64,000 nucleotides of DNA from Geothrix sp. (GTDB lineage Bacteria; Acidobacteriota; Holophagae; Holophagales; Holophagaceae), in contig JAVBYJ010000020.1 of the NCBI GenBank assembly GCA_030824075.1, forward strand, positions 1 to 64,000. The letters are read 5' to 3'. The notes beneath the pieces are model-generated. The model worked only from the letters and a program-made list of their open reading frames with translations, ran no database searches and was not told the origin of the DNA. Below, piece by piece: positions 44,213-53,455 of this stretch. Position 1 is the first letter of the stretch; the number at the start of each line of letters is the position of its first letter. The position numbers and the translations under genes were made by a program.

Positions 44213-44737
44213 ATGCCACTGACCGCCCCCCTTTCCTCCTTCGTGCGCGACGTCCCGGATTTCCCGAACGCGGGCATCCTCTTCCGCGACATCACGCCCC
44301 TGCTCGCCAACGCCGAGGCCTTCGGCGAAGCCGTGGCGGCCATGGCCCAGCCGGTGCTCACCCTGCAGCCCACCCATGTGCTGGGGCTGGAAGCCCGGGG
44401 ATTCATCTTCGGCAGTGCCCTGGCCCAGAAATTAGGGGTGGGCTTCGTGCCCGCCCGCAAGCCCGGCAAATTGCCCATGGCCACCCTCAAGGAAGCCTAC
44501 GGCCTGGAGTACGGCTCCGATGCCCTGGAGATCCACCTGGACGCCTTCAAGGCCGGCGACCGGGTCCTCATCGTGGACGACGTCATGGCCACGGGCGGTA
44601 CCGCCTCCGCCGCCCAGCGCCTCGTCCAGCGCACCGGCGCCCAGCCGGTGGCCCTCACGGTCTTCATCGAGCTGACCTCCCTGCCCGGCCGCGAAAAGGT
44701 CGAGGGCCTGCCGGTCTTCAGCGTCCTGCGGTATTGA
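44213..44737 (+). CDS. apt: Adenine phosphoribosyltransferase
   Basis: The 174-residue enzyme has the PRPP-binding motif VLIVDDVMATGGTA and the Apt landmarks VRDVPDFPNAGILFRDITPLL and LGLEARGFIFGSALA. It converts adenine and PRPP to AMP in purine salvage. It lies 73 bases after surE. Confidence 0.95.
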   Translation: MPLTAPLSSFVRDVPDFPNAGILFRDITPLLANAEAFGEAVAAMAQPVLTLQPTHVLGLEARGFIFGSALAQKLGVGFVPARKPGKLPMATLKEAYGLEYGSDALEIHLDAFKAGDRVLIVDDVMATGGTASAAQRLVQRTGAQPVALTVFIELTSLPGREKVEGLPVFSVLRY

Positions 44738-44787
44738 TACGCGAAGGGCGAACCGCACCCGCCCCGGGTGCAGAGGCAGGGACGGCT

Positions 44788-44889
44788 GTGACCCCACTGG
44801 TAAAGATCGTCATCCTGGCCTGGCTCGTGCTGGGGCCGCTGGGGATGTGGCTGAGGCGGAGACGGCTTCGGCCCACCTCGCACCCGTGA
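44788..44889 (+). CDS. Possible 33-residue membrane peptide
   Basis: A GTG-started frame between apt and the terminator encodes a peptide with one hydrophobic helix (LVKIVILAWLVLGPLGMWL) followed by a basic tail. A purine-rich AGGGA lies upstream. Composition fits a small membrane peptide, but chance cannot be ruled out at this length. Confidence 0.3.
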   Translation: MTPLVKIVILAWLVLGPLGMWLRRRRLRPTSHP

Positions 44890-44905
44890 CAAGAACGAAT
44901 CGGCC

Positions 44906-44943
44906 ACAAGAAAGAGCGGCCCAGACGGGCCGCTCTTTCTTGT
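44906..44943. terminator. Bidirectional terminator between apt and the nuclease gene
   Basis: A perfect 17-bp inverted repeat with loop AGAC contains GC-rich inner pairs and A/T-rich outer pairs (ending CTTTCTTGT), giving T-tracts on both strands. It lies between convergent genes. Confidence 0.85.
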
Positions 44944-44957
44944 CATGCCCTGGCGGA

Positions 44958-47900
44958 TCAGTAACCGGTGATCTGGAAATCATCCAGGTTGAAGCGGGTG
45001 GTGGTGCCGCCGACCTTCCGGAACTCAAAGCGGATCGGTCCCGCGAGGTTCAAGTTGAACGTGGCCGGCGTCAGGGTGGTGGTGCTGCTGGTGACGGCTG
45101 GTCCCGCAAGGGTCCAGGTGCTGCCGCTGTCCGTGGAGTAGTACAGCTCCCAGGTGGAGGCAGCGTCCGTCCCATACTTCGCGTGATTCACCGTGACCGT
45201 CTGGGCGCCCTTCGACCAGTCAAAGGCCATGGTCACGATGCCGTTGCGCACACGCAGGCTCTTGAGGCCCGTCTTGGGATCGCTGGCGCTGGTGCCCACC
45301 AGGGCATCATTCAGAGTCCAGGTGCCCGAGGCGAAGGCCACGTTGGCGATGGCATAGGCGGTCTTGCTCCCGGCTTCGAAGCCTTCCGCCAGCACCGTGG
45401 TGGCCGCCGCGCTGACGCTGAGGAGGAAGCTGCGGGTCGCCACCGCCCCGTCCCCATCCGTGAGGGTCACGGTGATGGTGGCCGTGCCGTCCAGGCCTGC
45501 CACCGGGGCCAGCACGAGCGTGACGGTTCCGGCCGCATTGGTGGTCTGGATCCCGCTGTCCGGAAGCAGGGCGGCATTGTCGGACGTGGCGGCCACCTTG
45601 ATCAAGCTGGCCAGGGTGCGGTCATCGGCCACCGTGAACGTCATGGTGACGCTCTGTCCCGCCGTGCTGGTCTGGTTTCCCAGCACGGATGGATTGGTGG
45701 TGGGAGCCACGTTGCTGGCGAGCGGCGGAATGACGCGGATCACCCGGGTGATGGTGTTGCTCGTCCCCAGGCTGTCCTGGGCGGTAAAGGTCGCATTGAA
45801 GGACCCCGCGCTCGTGTACTGGTGGGCCGTCGAGAACCCGGTGCTGGTGGGGCTTCCGTCCCCGAAGGTCCAGGTCGCCGAGGCGATGGTGGTGCCGGCG
45901 TCCGCGGTCGAATGGGGGGTGGCGGCGCCATCGAAGGTCACCGAGGTGCCCAGGTCGATGGTGGTGTCGTAGCTGGGCTGGATCATGTGGACATTGGGGC
46001 CGGTCACCTGCTCAAAAGGCGTCCGCCAGCCGCGCACATCCACGGTGGCCTTCCAGGTGGGGATGTCCAGGCCAGGGGCGACCGTGGCCAGGTTGGGGAA
46101 GAACTCCAGTCCCGTCAGGGCCTCGATGCGGGCCAGGGAAGTCACATACCAGGTCAGCGTGGAGGTGCTGTTGGTCAGTCCCCAGACATTGGGCATGAGC
46201 ATGGCCAGCACTTCGGGGTGCCCCGGGACCGTCTCATGGACGACGATCTTGTAGCAGGCCTCGGGAATCGCGATCCGGAGCCCAGGGGTAACCCTGGAGT
46301 CCCACCAGACCGGGGAGGCGGGAAACACAGAGCCGGTGTAGACCCAGATCCGGCCCTTGAAGGAGGTCAAACCGTTCGTGGTGCCGCCCTGGGTACCGCC
46401 GATGGCCTCCTCCAGCTTCTGCCAGGTCTGCTGGTTGAACTGGGAAATCTGCGGAACCAGGTTGCTCATGATCGTGGCGTCGTCACCGGCCACCGGGGTG
46501 TAGCGGTAGGACACGTCAGCCCGGGGGACCTGATGCCCACGGTCGTAGCTGTCGGGGTAGCTGGCGCCCCCCGTGTAGATGCCGGTGTAGTCGTTCTTGC
46601 CGACCTGGGGCACTTCCAGCCTGGGATCCGCCTGGTAGTCCCCCGTGGAGTTCGGGTAGGGCGCGTTCACCGGGAAATTCACATAGGCCGTCCACACCGG
46701 GTTCTTGAGGGACTCGTCGTAGCCAAGCCGGAAGGCGCCGTTGGGAGACGTCACAGCGTCCACATGGAAGGAAGGCAGCACCGTCAGGGGACGGCTCGGC
46801 ACGGGAACGGGGTCACCGGCATAGGTGGGAGAAGCGACAGAGGCCGTGGCGTAGACCGTGGCGGTGTCGGTGCTCAGGTTGCCTTCGCTCACGGTGGCCC
46901 AGTAGGCGTCCGGGTTGGTGGCGAATTCGGTGGAGGGCACCGTGTACGACGACGCCGTGGCGCCGGGGATATCGATGCCGTTCTTCTTCCAGACGTAGGT
47001 CGGCGACCCGCCGTTGTTCGCCTGCGCCGACACCGTGAACGTCACCGCATCCGGCGGCTGGACGGTCTGGCTCTGGGGCTGGATCAGGATGGTCGGGGGC
47101 GTGTGGACGTTCAGCACCACGGAGAGCGAAGTGGTCGCCGTGGTCGTGCCGTTCAAGGTGTGGGTGATCACCACATCGTAGCTTCCGGCATCGGCCGCCG
47201 TGACGCTCGGGATGCTAAAGGTGTCCTGCGTGGCGCCCAGGATGGATGCGCCATCCTTCCGCCACTGGTAGCTCAGGGTTCCTCCCCCATCCGCCGAGGC
47301 CACGACGCTGAAGGTCACGCCGCTTCCCTGATCGACGGTCTGCGCCAGGGGCTGGACGGTGATGACGGGAGGGAAATTGACCGCCAGGAACGCCGCCGTG
47401 GAGACCGTGGTGGTGACCGTTCCATTCAAGGTGTTGGTGACCAGGACGTCATAGGTGCCGGCATCGGCCCCCGAAAGGCTGGTGATCGCGTACGTGGCGG
47501 AGACGGCGCCCGGGATCGCGAGGCCCTCCTTGCGCCACTGGTACCCGAGCGTCCCGCCGCTCGGCAGGCTGGCCGTGACCGAGAAGGAGACCGGACTCCC
47601 CAGGGCCCGGGTCTGGCTCAAGGGCTGCTGGCTGATGACCGGGGGCACGTTCACCAGCAGCAGGGCCGCGTGGGAGGCGGTGGTGGTGAAGGTTCCATTC
47701 AGGGTGTTGGTCACCACCACGTCGTAGCTGCCCGCATCGGCACCAGCCACAGAGGGCAAGCTCAGGGTCGCGTCATTGGCGCCGGTGATCGGGGCACCCG
47801 CTTTGCGCCACTGGTAGCTCAAGGTCCCCGAGCCGGACGCCACCACCGAGAAGCTGACCGCTCCGCCCTCGACCACGGTCTGTCCCAACGGTTGAGTCAG

Positions 47901-48347
47901 GATCCTGGGTGGAAGGTTGACCGTCAGGCGGGCGGGCTCGCTGACCACGCTGTCGACGACGTTGCTCACCACCACCGTGTAGGTCCCGGCATGCCAGGCC
48001 TGGGTCGCGGGGATCGTGTAGCTCGGAGCATCCCAGCCGACCCGGCGGCCATCCTTCCGCCATTGGTAATGAAGGTGAGGGGGCTTGCCCGTGGCCTCCA
48101 CCCTGAAGGTGGTGGATTGACCGGCCACGACCGTCTGGCTGACGGGCTGGGTGAGGATGGTGATGTGGGCGGGTCGGTGGTTCTGCGGCCCCCCGTGCGA
48201 GGCGGCTTGGCGCTCGCGGGTTTGCTCATGCCCGGCAGGGTTGCTATCGACCACAGCGGTGCGCGCGTGGGCCAGGGGTGAGAGGGCCAGGCCGCCGAGC
48301 AGCGCCAGGCAAAGGCTCCACTTGAAGGAAGGTCTGAGATTCCGCAT
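44958..48347 (-). CDS. Secreted DNA/RNA non-specific endonuclease with Ig-like and PKD domains
   Basis: The 1129-residue exported protein has a signal peptide. Five Ig-like domains follow (about residues 60-500), each with a YQWRKDG or YVWKKNG core and a DAGTYDVVVTN-type end. An endonuclease domain of the NUC1/DRGH type occupies about 500-745, with active site DRGHQVPRAD and the metal-ligand helix MSNLVPQISQFNQQTWQKLE. Next come a PKD-like domain (TFGDGSPTS), another beta-sandwich (GTATITVTLTDGDGA) and a C-terminal beta domain. It should degrade extracellular nucleic acid for nutrition or biofilm turnover. The start at 48347 has AGGAG upstream; the extension to 48428 is AT-rich noncoding sequence. 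Confidence 0.86.
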   Translation of the reverse strand: MRNLRPSFKWSLCLALLGGLALSPLAHARTAVVDSNPAGHEQTRERQAASHGGPQNHRPAHITILTQPVSQTVVAGQSTTFRVEATGKPPHLHYQWRKDGRRVGWDAPSYTIPATQAWHAGTYTVVVSNVVDSVVSEPARLTVNLPPRILTQPLGQTVVEGGAVSFSVVASGSGTLSYQWRKAGAPITGANDATLSLPSVAGADAGSYDVVVTNTLNGTFTTTASHAALLLVNVPPVISQQPLSQTRALGSPVSFSVTASLPSGGTLGYQWRKEGLAIPGAVSATYAITSLSGADAGTYDVLVTNTLNGTVTTTVSTAAFLAVNFPPVITVQPLAQTVDQGSGVTFSVVASADGGGTLSYQWRKDGASILGATQDTFSIPSVTAADAGSYDVVITHTLNGTTTATTSLSVVLNVHTPPTILIQPQSQTVQPPDAVTFTVSAQANNGGSPTYVWKKNGIDIPGATASSYTVPSTEFATNPDAYWATVSEGNLSTDTATVYATASVASPTYAGDPVPVPSRPLTVLPSFHVDAVTSPNGAFRLGYDESLKNPVWTAYVNFPVNAPYPNSTGDYQADPRLEVPQVGKNDYTGIYTGGASYPDSYDRGHQVPRADVSYRYTPVAGDDATIMSNLVPQISQFNQQTWQKLEEAIGGTQGGTTNGLTSFKGRIWVYTGSVFPASPVWWDSRVTPGLRIAIPEACYKIVVHETVPGHPEVLAMLMPNVWGLTNSTSTLTWYVTSLARIEALTGLEFFPNLATVAPGLDIPTWKATVDVRGWRTPFEQVTGPNVHMIQPSYDTTIDLGTSVTFDGAATPHSTADAGTTIASATWTFGDGSPTSTGFSTAHQYTSAGSFNATFTAQDSLGTSNTITRVIRVIPPLASNVAPTTNPSVLGNQTSTAGQSVTMTFTVADDRTLASLIKVAATSDNAALLPDSGIQTTNAAGTVTLVLAPVAGLDGTATITVTLTDGDGAVATRSFLLSVSAAATTVLAEGFEAGSKTAYAIANVAFASGTWTLNDALVGTSASDPKTGLKSLRVRNGIVTMAFDWSKGAQTVTVNHAKYGTDAASTWELYYSTDSGSTWTLAGPAVTSSTTTLTPATFNLNLAGPIRFEFRKVGGTTTRFNLDDFQITGY

Positions 48348-48803
48348 GGGAACTCCTGAACAGGGGAAGGGTTGGATTTTAAAAATTACTCTAAGGTTAT
48401 TTTTTATAAAGATATTAATTCTTAACATTTAAGACGAAATTTAATCGAACAAGCGAGGTTCGAATCCGCCCCGGGGCTTCCCCGCCACCCCTGGAAAAAG
48501 GCGGCGGCGGGCTCCGCCCTGCCGCCTCGGATCCGCGAGGGAGGCCGAGCCTCCGGCCTGCGCCCTGAACCCGGCCGCAGACCCACGCCAAGCACTCCCC
48601 TCGCCGCGCCCGGACCCGATCGCGGGGAGGCTGGTGAGGACGGCCTTCACGGTCCACAGGACCAGTGTATTCCCAGGGAACATGCCCCCTCCAGGCGCCG
48701 GGTCAGGCCGACGGATGGAGCCATATTCCCGAGCGGGCGTGACGCCCGGATGCCCTCGATGTGAACCTTTGCCGCCCACGTGCGACGGCGGGTGGCCGCG
48801 GGG
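48348..48803. other. Gap between nuclease gene and histidine kinase gene
   Basis: This 456-base gap holds an AT-rich promoter-like tract (about 48375-48430) directly upstream of the nuclease gene, a GC-rich hairpin terminator near 48494-48537, and further GC-rich palindromic sequence (GGAGGCCGAGCCTCC near 48540). No reading frame here shows family features. Confidence 0.6.
48494..48537 (-). terminator. Minus-strand terminator after the histidine kinase gene
   Basis: AGGCGGC (48499-48505) pairs with GCCGCCT (48531-48537), with further inner pairing. On the minus strand the hairpin is followed by a T-tract (A-run at 48495-48499 on the plus strand). It is about 270 bases after the kinase stop. 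Confidence 0.55.
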
Positions 48804-50906
48804 TCAGCCCTTCCCGCCCTTCGGCAGCACCAGGCTGAACCGGCTCCCGGGCTGCAGGGGCTCATAGCGGGCGTCGCCGCCGTGGTCCTGGGCGATGCGG
48901 CGGACGATGGCGAGGCCGAGGCCCGTGCCCTTCCGTTTGGTCGAGAAGTAGGGTTCGAAGAGCCGCGGGCGATCGGCTTCCGGAACGCCCACGCCCCCGT
49001 CGACCACATCGAAGCGCAGCGCGTCGCCCTCCACGGACAGCGACAGCTGGATGGCCCCCTTGCCTTCCGCCGCCGCTTCCGCCCCCCGGCCTTCCACGGC
49101 CGCCACGGCGTTGTCCACGTAGTTGATGAGGGCCCGCTTCACCATGTCGCCGTCCCAGAGGGCCGAGACCGGATCTTCGGGCAGGCGGAGCTCCCACTGG
49201 ATCTCAGGATGGTTCGGCCCGTAGAGCGCCGCCACCTGGCGCAGCAGGTCCGCCGGATCACAGGGGGAGAACTGCGGGACGGGCAGCCGTGCGAAGCGGC
49301 TGAAGCTGTCCACCAGCCGCGACAGGCTGGACACCTCCGCCAGGATGGTCTCGGCGCCCTCCTTCACGGCTTCCAGATCCAGGCGACCTTCGCGGGTGCG
49401 GCGCAGCAGGCGCTGGGCCGTGAGCTGGATGGGCGTGAGCGGGTTCTTCACCTCGTGGGCCATGCGGCGGGCGACCTCCTGCCAGGCGGCCCGCTTCTCG
49501 GCCTGGGCCAGCAGGGACAGATCCTCCAGCACCGCCAGCACGCCCCCGCCCTGGATGGGTTCGAGCATGGCGCGCACGGGGCGGCCTTCGCCTTCCCCGC
49601 CCAGGCGCAGTTCCTCCTGGGCGCCCCGCTTCGATTCCCGCACGGCGGCCAGCAGCTCGGGCAGGCGGCCCAGGCGCGGCAGGGCTTCCACCGTCGCCCA
49701 GCGGGCCTCGGTGGGGTCGAAGGACTCGAGCCCCAGCCAGGTCCGGGCGGCGGCGTTGAAGGTGCGGAGTTCACCGTCTGCCCGCCAGCTCATGACCCCC
49801 ACGGGGAGCGCCGCCAGCAGCTGGTCGAGGTAGGCCCGCTGCTGCTCCAGGCGGCTGGCCTGGGCCTCGATGGCAGCCTGGTTGGTCTTGAGATCACGGG
49901 TCATGGCATTGAAGGTGCGCGCCAGGAACGCCAGTTCATCCTCGCCCAGCTCCGGCAGCTGCACGTCCAGATCACCGCTGCCCACCCGCTGGGCCGCCTT
50001 GGCCAGGGCCCGGATGGGCTCGCTCAGGGACTTCGCCAGGGCCAGGCCCGACCACACCGCAAAGAAGAGGGTCAGCAGGGTGAGGAAGAGGAACGTGCTT
50101 TGCGGCAGGGTCTGGAGCGTATCCTTGGCCGCGCGGATCTGCTGGCTCTCCTTGAACCGCTGCTCCAGGGCCAGCATCCGGTCGAGGCTTTCCCGCGGGA
50201 TGAAGACCCCCACGGCCCAGGGCCCATCCCCCCGGGGCACGGCCCGCAGCAGCCACAGGCCCGCCTTCGATTCCTGCTCAGCCTCGGCCCCGAGAAACGA
50301 CAGGTCCGGGGGTTCCAATCCGGCACCCAGGTCCAGGGCTTTCATCCCTTCGCCGGGCCGGGCGCCCAGAGCGGCCACCAGATCCAAGCCCGAGGTGGCG
50401 CGGATCTCGGGGGCTTCGGCCGAAGACGAGGCCAGCAGGCGGCCCGCACCGAACTCCAGCCGGGCCCTCGAGGCGGCCCACAGATCCTCGGCGGCCTTCT
50501 GGCCATCCCGGATGGAGACCTCGGTCTCGGGGCTGAACCAGCGTTCCACGTTCTTGTTGATGAAGTTCCGGCCCACCACGAAGAGGATCAGGCTCGGCAC
50601 AATGCCCACCACGAACAGCGTCAGCACCAGGCGGGTGCGCAGACGGGCCCCCAAGATGCCGCTGCGGCGCTCGAAGTAGACCTTGGCCACGCTGCGGGCC
50701 ACGATGAAGAGCAGCGTCCCGATGGCCAGCGCATTGAGCACGCCCACCGCCAGCAGCGCCCAGCGGGAGGGCGCGTCCAACCCGCCCACCGCCACTCGGT
50801 TGCCCACGGCCTTGTAGACCATGATGATCATGAGGATCATCACGACCAGACCCACCGCCACGTAGAGGCGCGTCAGCTCGGGATGGCGCTTGGGGGCGGG
50901 ATTCAT
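48804..50906 (-). CDS. NtrY-like sensor histidine kinase
   Basis: The 700-residue kinase has two N-terminal helices, a third membrane helix near residue 95 and a large sensor region. Then come a fourth helix near residue 285 followed by a HAMP domain (SEPIRALAKAAQRVGSGDLDVQLPELGEDELAFLARTFNAM) and a PAS-like region. The HisKA domain has the phospho-acceptor in RRMAHEVKNPLTPIQL, and the ATPase domain has DVVDGGVGVPEADRPRLFEPYFSTKRKGTGLGLAI. This layout matches NtrY. Usually an ntrX response regulator is adjacent; here none is, and the sigma-54 regulator at 6 kb is the only such regulator in the window. The start at 50906 is the likely one; longer readings overlap the divergent methyltransferase gene. 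Confidence 0.87.
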   Translation of the reverse strand: MNPAPKRHPELTRLYVAVGLVVMILMIIMVYKAVGNRVAVGGLDAPSRWALLAVGVLNALAIGTLLFIVARSVAKVYFERRSGILGARLRTRLVLTLFVVGIVPSLILFVVGRNFINKNVERWFSPETEVSIRDGQKAAEDLWAASRARLEFGAGRLLASSSAEAPEIRATSGLDLVAALGARPGEGMKALDLGAGLEPPDLSFLGAEAEQESKAGLWLLRAVPRGDGPWAVGVFIPRESLDRMLALEQRFKESQQIRAAKDTLQTLPQSTFLFLTLLTLFFAVWSGLALAKSLSEPIRALAKAAQRVGSGDLDVQLPELGEDELAFLARTFNAMTRDLKTNQAAIEAQASRLEQQRAYLDQLLAALPVGVMSWRADGELRTFNAAARTWLGLESFDPTEARWATVEALPRLGRLPELLAAVRESKRGAQEELRLGGEGEGRPVRAMLEPIQGGGVLAVLEDLSLLAQAEKRAAWQEVARRMAHEVKNPLTPIQLTAQRLLRRTREGRLDLEAVKEGAETILAEVSSLSRLVDSFSRFARLPVPQFSPCDPADLLRQVAALYGPNHPEIQWELRLPEDPVSALWDGDMVKRALINYVDNAVAAVEGRGAEAAAEGKGAIQLSLSVEGDALRFDVVDGGVGVPEADRPRLFEPYFSTKRKGTGLGLAIVRRIAQDHGGDARYEPLQPGSRFSLVLPKGGKG

Positions 50907-50949
50907 CCTCAGCAGGCTATCCTGGAACCTTGCGGAAGGGCAGAAGCGG

Positions 50950-52206
50950 ATGGTGACGGACGGTGCGGAGGCGGTGCGGCGGAGCTTCCTCTCGGGCTTC
51001 ATCCCTGACAGCGGCCTCCCCAGCCTCGATCCGCCCCCGCCTGAGGCGGCCTGGGACACGGTGGCCGCCGAGGGGGGAACCTACCCGCGCCTGGCGTTGG
51101 AATTCTGGACCTCGAAGCAGCGCCAGGCCGCGAACCTGCATGAGATTTCCTACCGCGCCTGCTACAAGCCCCAACTGCCCCGCCACTTCATCGAGCGCCT
51201 GACGCAGCCCGGGGACCGGGTCTACGACCCCTTCAGCGGGCGGGGCACCACCGCGCTGGAAGCGGCTCTCCTGGGACGGCGCGTCGCGGCCAACGATGTG
51301 AACCCGCTCTCCCGGATGCTGGCGGAACCCCGGCTGACGCCACCGGAGCCCGCGGCGGTGGCCGCGCGCCTGCAGGAGATCCCCCGCGTCGGCCCATCCG
51401 ACGGGCTCGACTTAGACATGTTCTTCCATCCCGATACGGAGGCCGAGATCCGCGGCCTCCGCGACTGGTGCCTGGCCCGCACCGCGAGCGGGGAGCTGGA
51501 CGGTCTCGACGCCTGGATCCGCATGGTGGCCACCAACCGGCTCACGGGGCACAGCCCGGGCTTCTTCTCCGTCTACACCCTGCCCCCCAACCAGGCCCTC
51601 ACGGCGGAAAAACAGCGCCAGATCAATGCCCAGCGGAATCAAGCGCCCACCTACCGCGACACCCACGCCCTGATCCAGAAGAAGACGAAGCAGCTGCTGT
51701 CGGGACTGGCCCCCGCCCAGCTTCAGAACCTGGCGGTCGCGGCCTTTGATGCCCGCTTCCTCACCGTCGATGCCCGGGAGACCACCACCCTGCTGGACGG
51801 CTGCATGGCGCTCACGGTCACCTCGCCGCCCTTCCTGGACGTGGTGGATTACGCGGGGGACAACTGGTTGCGCTGCTGGTTCAACGGCCTGGACGCTGAG
51901 GCCATCGGCCGCGGCCTCAGCCAGCCCCGCACGGTGGAAGCCTGGTCCGACACCATGGGCGCGGTCTTTGCGGAACTGCACCGCGTCACGCGGCGCGGCG
52001 GCTTCGTGGCCTTCGAGGTGGGTGAGATCCGGCGCGGGAAACTCCGGCTCGACGAGGTGGTGCTGCCCCTGGGCCTGAGGGCGGGTTTCAAGGCCCACGG
52101 CGTCCTCGTGAACAGCCAGACCTTCACCAAGACCGCCCACATCTGGGGCGTCGGCAACAACGACAAGGGCACCAACAGCAATCGTGTCGTGCTGTTCGAA
52201 CGATGA
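50950..52206 (+). CDS. DNA methyltransferase (N4-cytosine or N6-adenine type)
   Basis: The 418-residue protein has a SAM-binding motif YDPFSGRGTTALEAALLGR near residue 97 and the catalytic motif TSPPFLDVVDYAGDNWLRCWF near 294. TSPPF is closest to the S/TPP-F/Y signature of N4-cytosine enzymes. Motif order (SAM motif first) is as in many solitary DNA methylases. There is no restriction gene beside it, so it may be an epigenetic or orphan methyltransferase. The ATG at 50950 follows a GGAAGGG stretch. It is divergent from the kinase gene. Confidence 0.82.
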   Translation: MVTDGAEAVRRSFLSGFIPDSGLPSLDPPPPEAAWDTVAAEGGTYPRLALEFWTSKQRQAANLHEISYRACYKPQLPRHFIERLTQPGDRVYDPFSGRGTTALEAALLGRRVAANDVNPLSRMLAEPRLTPPEPAAVAARLQEIPRVGPSDGLDLDMFFHPDTEAEIRGLRDWCLARTASGELDGLDAWIRMVATNRLTGHSPGFFSVYTLPPNQALTAEKQRQINAQRNQAPTYRDTHALIQKKTKQLLSGLAPAQLQNLAVAAFDARFLTVDARETTTLLDGCMALTVTSPPFLDVVDYAGDNWLRCWFNGLDAEAIGRGLSQPRTVEAWSDTMGAVFAELHRVTRRGGFVAFEVGEIRRGKLRLDEVVLPLGLRAGFKAHGVLVNSQTFTKTAHIWGVGNNDKGTNSNRVVLFER

Positions 52207-52220
52207 TCTCCGGGGGTTCT

Positions 52221-52309
52221 GCGCTGCGCGCACACTCCCGGACCCCCGCGCAGCAGCCCGGCCAAGCCGTGCTTCTGCTTGCTACCTTTCCTATTCAGGG
52301 GTTCCCCTC
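52221..52309. repeat. 89-bp direct repeat, copy 1
   Basis: This copy and the one at 52340 differ at only two of 89 positions. Each contains an inverted repeat (GCTGCGCG ... CGCGCAGC) near its left end and ends with GGGTTCCCCTC. They lie just after the DNA methyltransferase stop. I see no coding capacity. Confidence 0.85.
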
Positions 52310-52339
52310 GCAACGCATGCGTGGCGAGGATCTAAGGTC

Positions 52340-52428
52340 GCGCTGCGCGCACACTCCCGGACCCCCGCGCAGCAGCCCGGCCAAGCCGTGCTTCTGCTTG
52401 CTGCCTTTCCTATTCAAGGGTTCCCCTC
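52340..52428. repeat. 89-bp direct repeat, copy 2
   Basis: Second copy, offset by 119 bases from copy 1, with 30 unrelated bases between them. The copies might be a small palindromic repetitive element or a duplicated terminator region. Elements of this kind often occur many times in a genome; that cannot be judged from one window. Confidence 0.85.
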
Positions 52429-52451
52429 AGCGAACTGAATAGGCGTCCTCG

Positions 52452-52949
52452 CTAGGCCTGGGCCGGACCCGTAGTCTCGCACTGGTGGGCGCCCCGCACC
52501 CGCCCGATGGCCTGCACCCGCAGGTGGGCGGGCTGGTGCGCGGCGGTGCGCCGGGCCAGGGCATCGAAGCGCACCGAGGTCAGGAAGTCGTCCAGCACCT
52601 GGGTGGCGTCCACCCACACGGATTGCACGGGGCACTGGGCGGCCAGGGGGCACACGCGGCGGTCGCTCACACAGTGGTTGAGGGCGATACCGCCTTCCAT
52701 GGCGTGGACCACCTCCCCCAGGGAGATCTCCGCCGCGGGCCGCGCCAGGCTCACCCCGCCACCCGAGCCCCGGGACGTGGCCAGGATCCCGGCCTTCACC
52801 AGATCGCCCACGATGCGTCGCACGAAATCCAGGGGCAGCATCCGGTGCTTGGCGATATCGGCGATGGGCACCTTGGCGCCCGGGGCCAGACAAGCCAGGT
52901 GCAGCACCACACGGGCCGCGTAATCCGTCTGTCGCGAGATGCCGAGCAT
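52452..52949 (-). CDS. Rrf2-family iron-sulfur transcriptional regulator
   Basis: The 165-residue protein has a winged helix (TDYAARVVLHLACL...DIAKHRMLPLDFVRRIVGDLVKAGILATSRGSGGGVSLARP) and three cysteines in HCVSDRRVCPLAAQC, which give CX6CX5C, close to the Fe-S ligand pattern of IscR/NsrR. It probably senses Fe-S status, nitric oxide or redox state. The C-terminal tail is about 25 residues longer than usual. It lies downstream of rimI on the same strand with 65 bases between. Confidence 0.87.
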   Translation of the reverse strand: MLGISRQTDYAARVVLHLACLAPGAKVPIADIAKHRMLPLDFVRRIVGDLVKAGILATSRGSGGGVSLARPAAEISLGEVVHAMEGGIALNHCVSDRRVCPLAAQCPVQSVWVDATQVLDDFLTSVRFDALARRTAAHQPAHLRVQAIGRVRGAHQCETTGPAQA

Positions 52950-53014
52950 GGGGACCCCTGGGAGGAGATCAAATATGAGTGATTCGCTCCTGTTGGTCAA
53001 GACTCGCAGGTCAG

Positions 53015-53455
53015 CTATGCCCCAGAGCGCCGCATCGCACCGGAGCGCTGGAACAGGGCCGCATCCTCGCCGTCCTGGTAGTAGCCGGGGCGCAGGCCGC
53101 AGCGCTCCCAGCCGCAGGCCCCGTAGAGCCGGATGGCCGCGGCGTTGGACACGCGCACCTCCAGGTAGAGGTGGACCAGGCCTTCCGCTTCCAGGTCCCG
53201 CTGGCAGGCCTCCAGCAGGATCCGGCCCAGGCCGTGGCCCCGGTGGGCGGGATCCACGGCGATGCGCAGCAGCTCGGCTTCGCCCGCGGCCGGAATGCGC
53301 GCCCAGCGGGCGAAGGCCACCTGAGGCACCAGCCACAGGGCTTCATGCTCGGCCGGAGCCTTCCAGGCCGAGCCGAAGGCCGTGCGATCCAGCCGCGTCA
53401 CCCAGTCCGGCAGGGGCGCGTCCGCCGCGAGGCGCTGAACGTCGTCTTCCGTCAT
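53015..53455 (-). CDS. rimI: Ribosomal-protein-alanine N-acetyltransferase-like GNAT protein
   Basis: The 146-residue GNAT enzyme has the acetyl-CoA motif RIAVDPAHRGHGLGRILL and the following VRVSNAAAIRLYGACGWERCG. The neighbour tsaB is its classic partner, and the two genes overlap by four bases, which supports RimI. It acetylates the N-terminus of ribosomal protein S18 or similar proteins. Confidence 0.85.
   Translation of the reverse strand: MTEDDVQRLAADAPLPDWVTRLDRTAFGSAWKAPAEHEALWLVPQVAFARWARIPAAGEAELLRIAVDPAHRGHGLGRILLEACQRDLEAEGLVHLYLEVRVSNAAAIRLYGACGWERCGLRPGYYQDGEDAALFQRSGAMRRSGA

Noticed and set aside
41509-44490. Minus-strand frame of 993 codons through the GGDEF, surE and apt region
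   Set aside because: Only its last 195 codons are a real gene (the ECF sigma factor). The rest is antisense to clear genes.
44847-48281. Plus-strand frame of over 1,100 codons opposite the Ig-nuclease gene
   Set aside because: Low-complexity Gly/Arg/His composition and no motif; the minus-strand frame has signal peptide, Ig domains and a nuclease active site.
48440-48490. tRNA-like sequence GGTTCGAATCC near 48460
   Set aside because: It resembles a T loop, but the flanking T stem does not pair and no acceptor, D or anticodon arm can be drawn around it.
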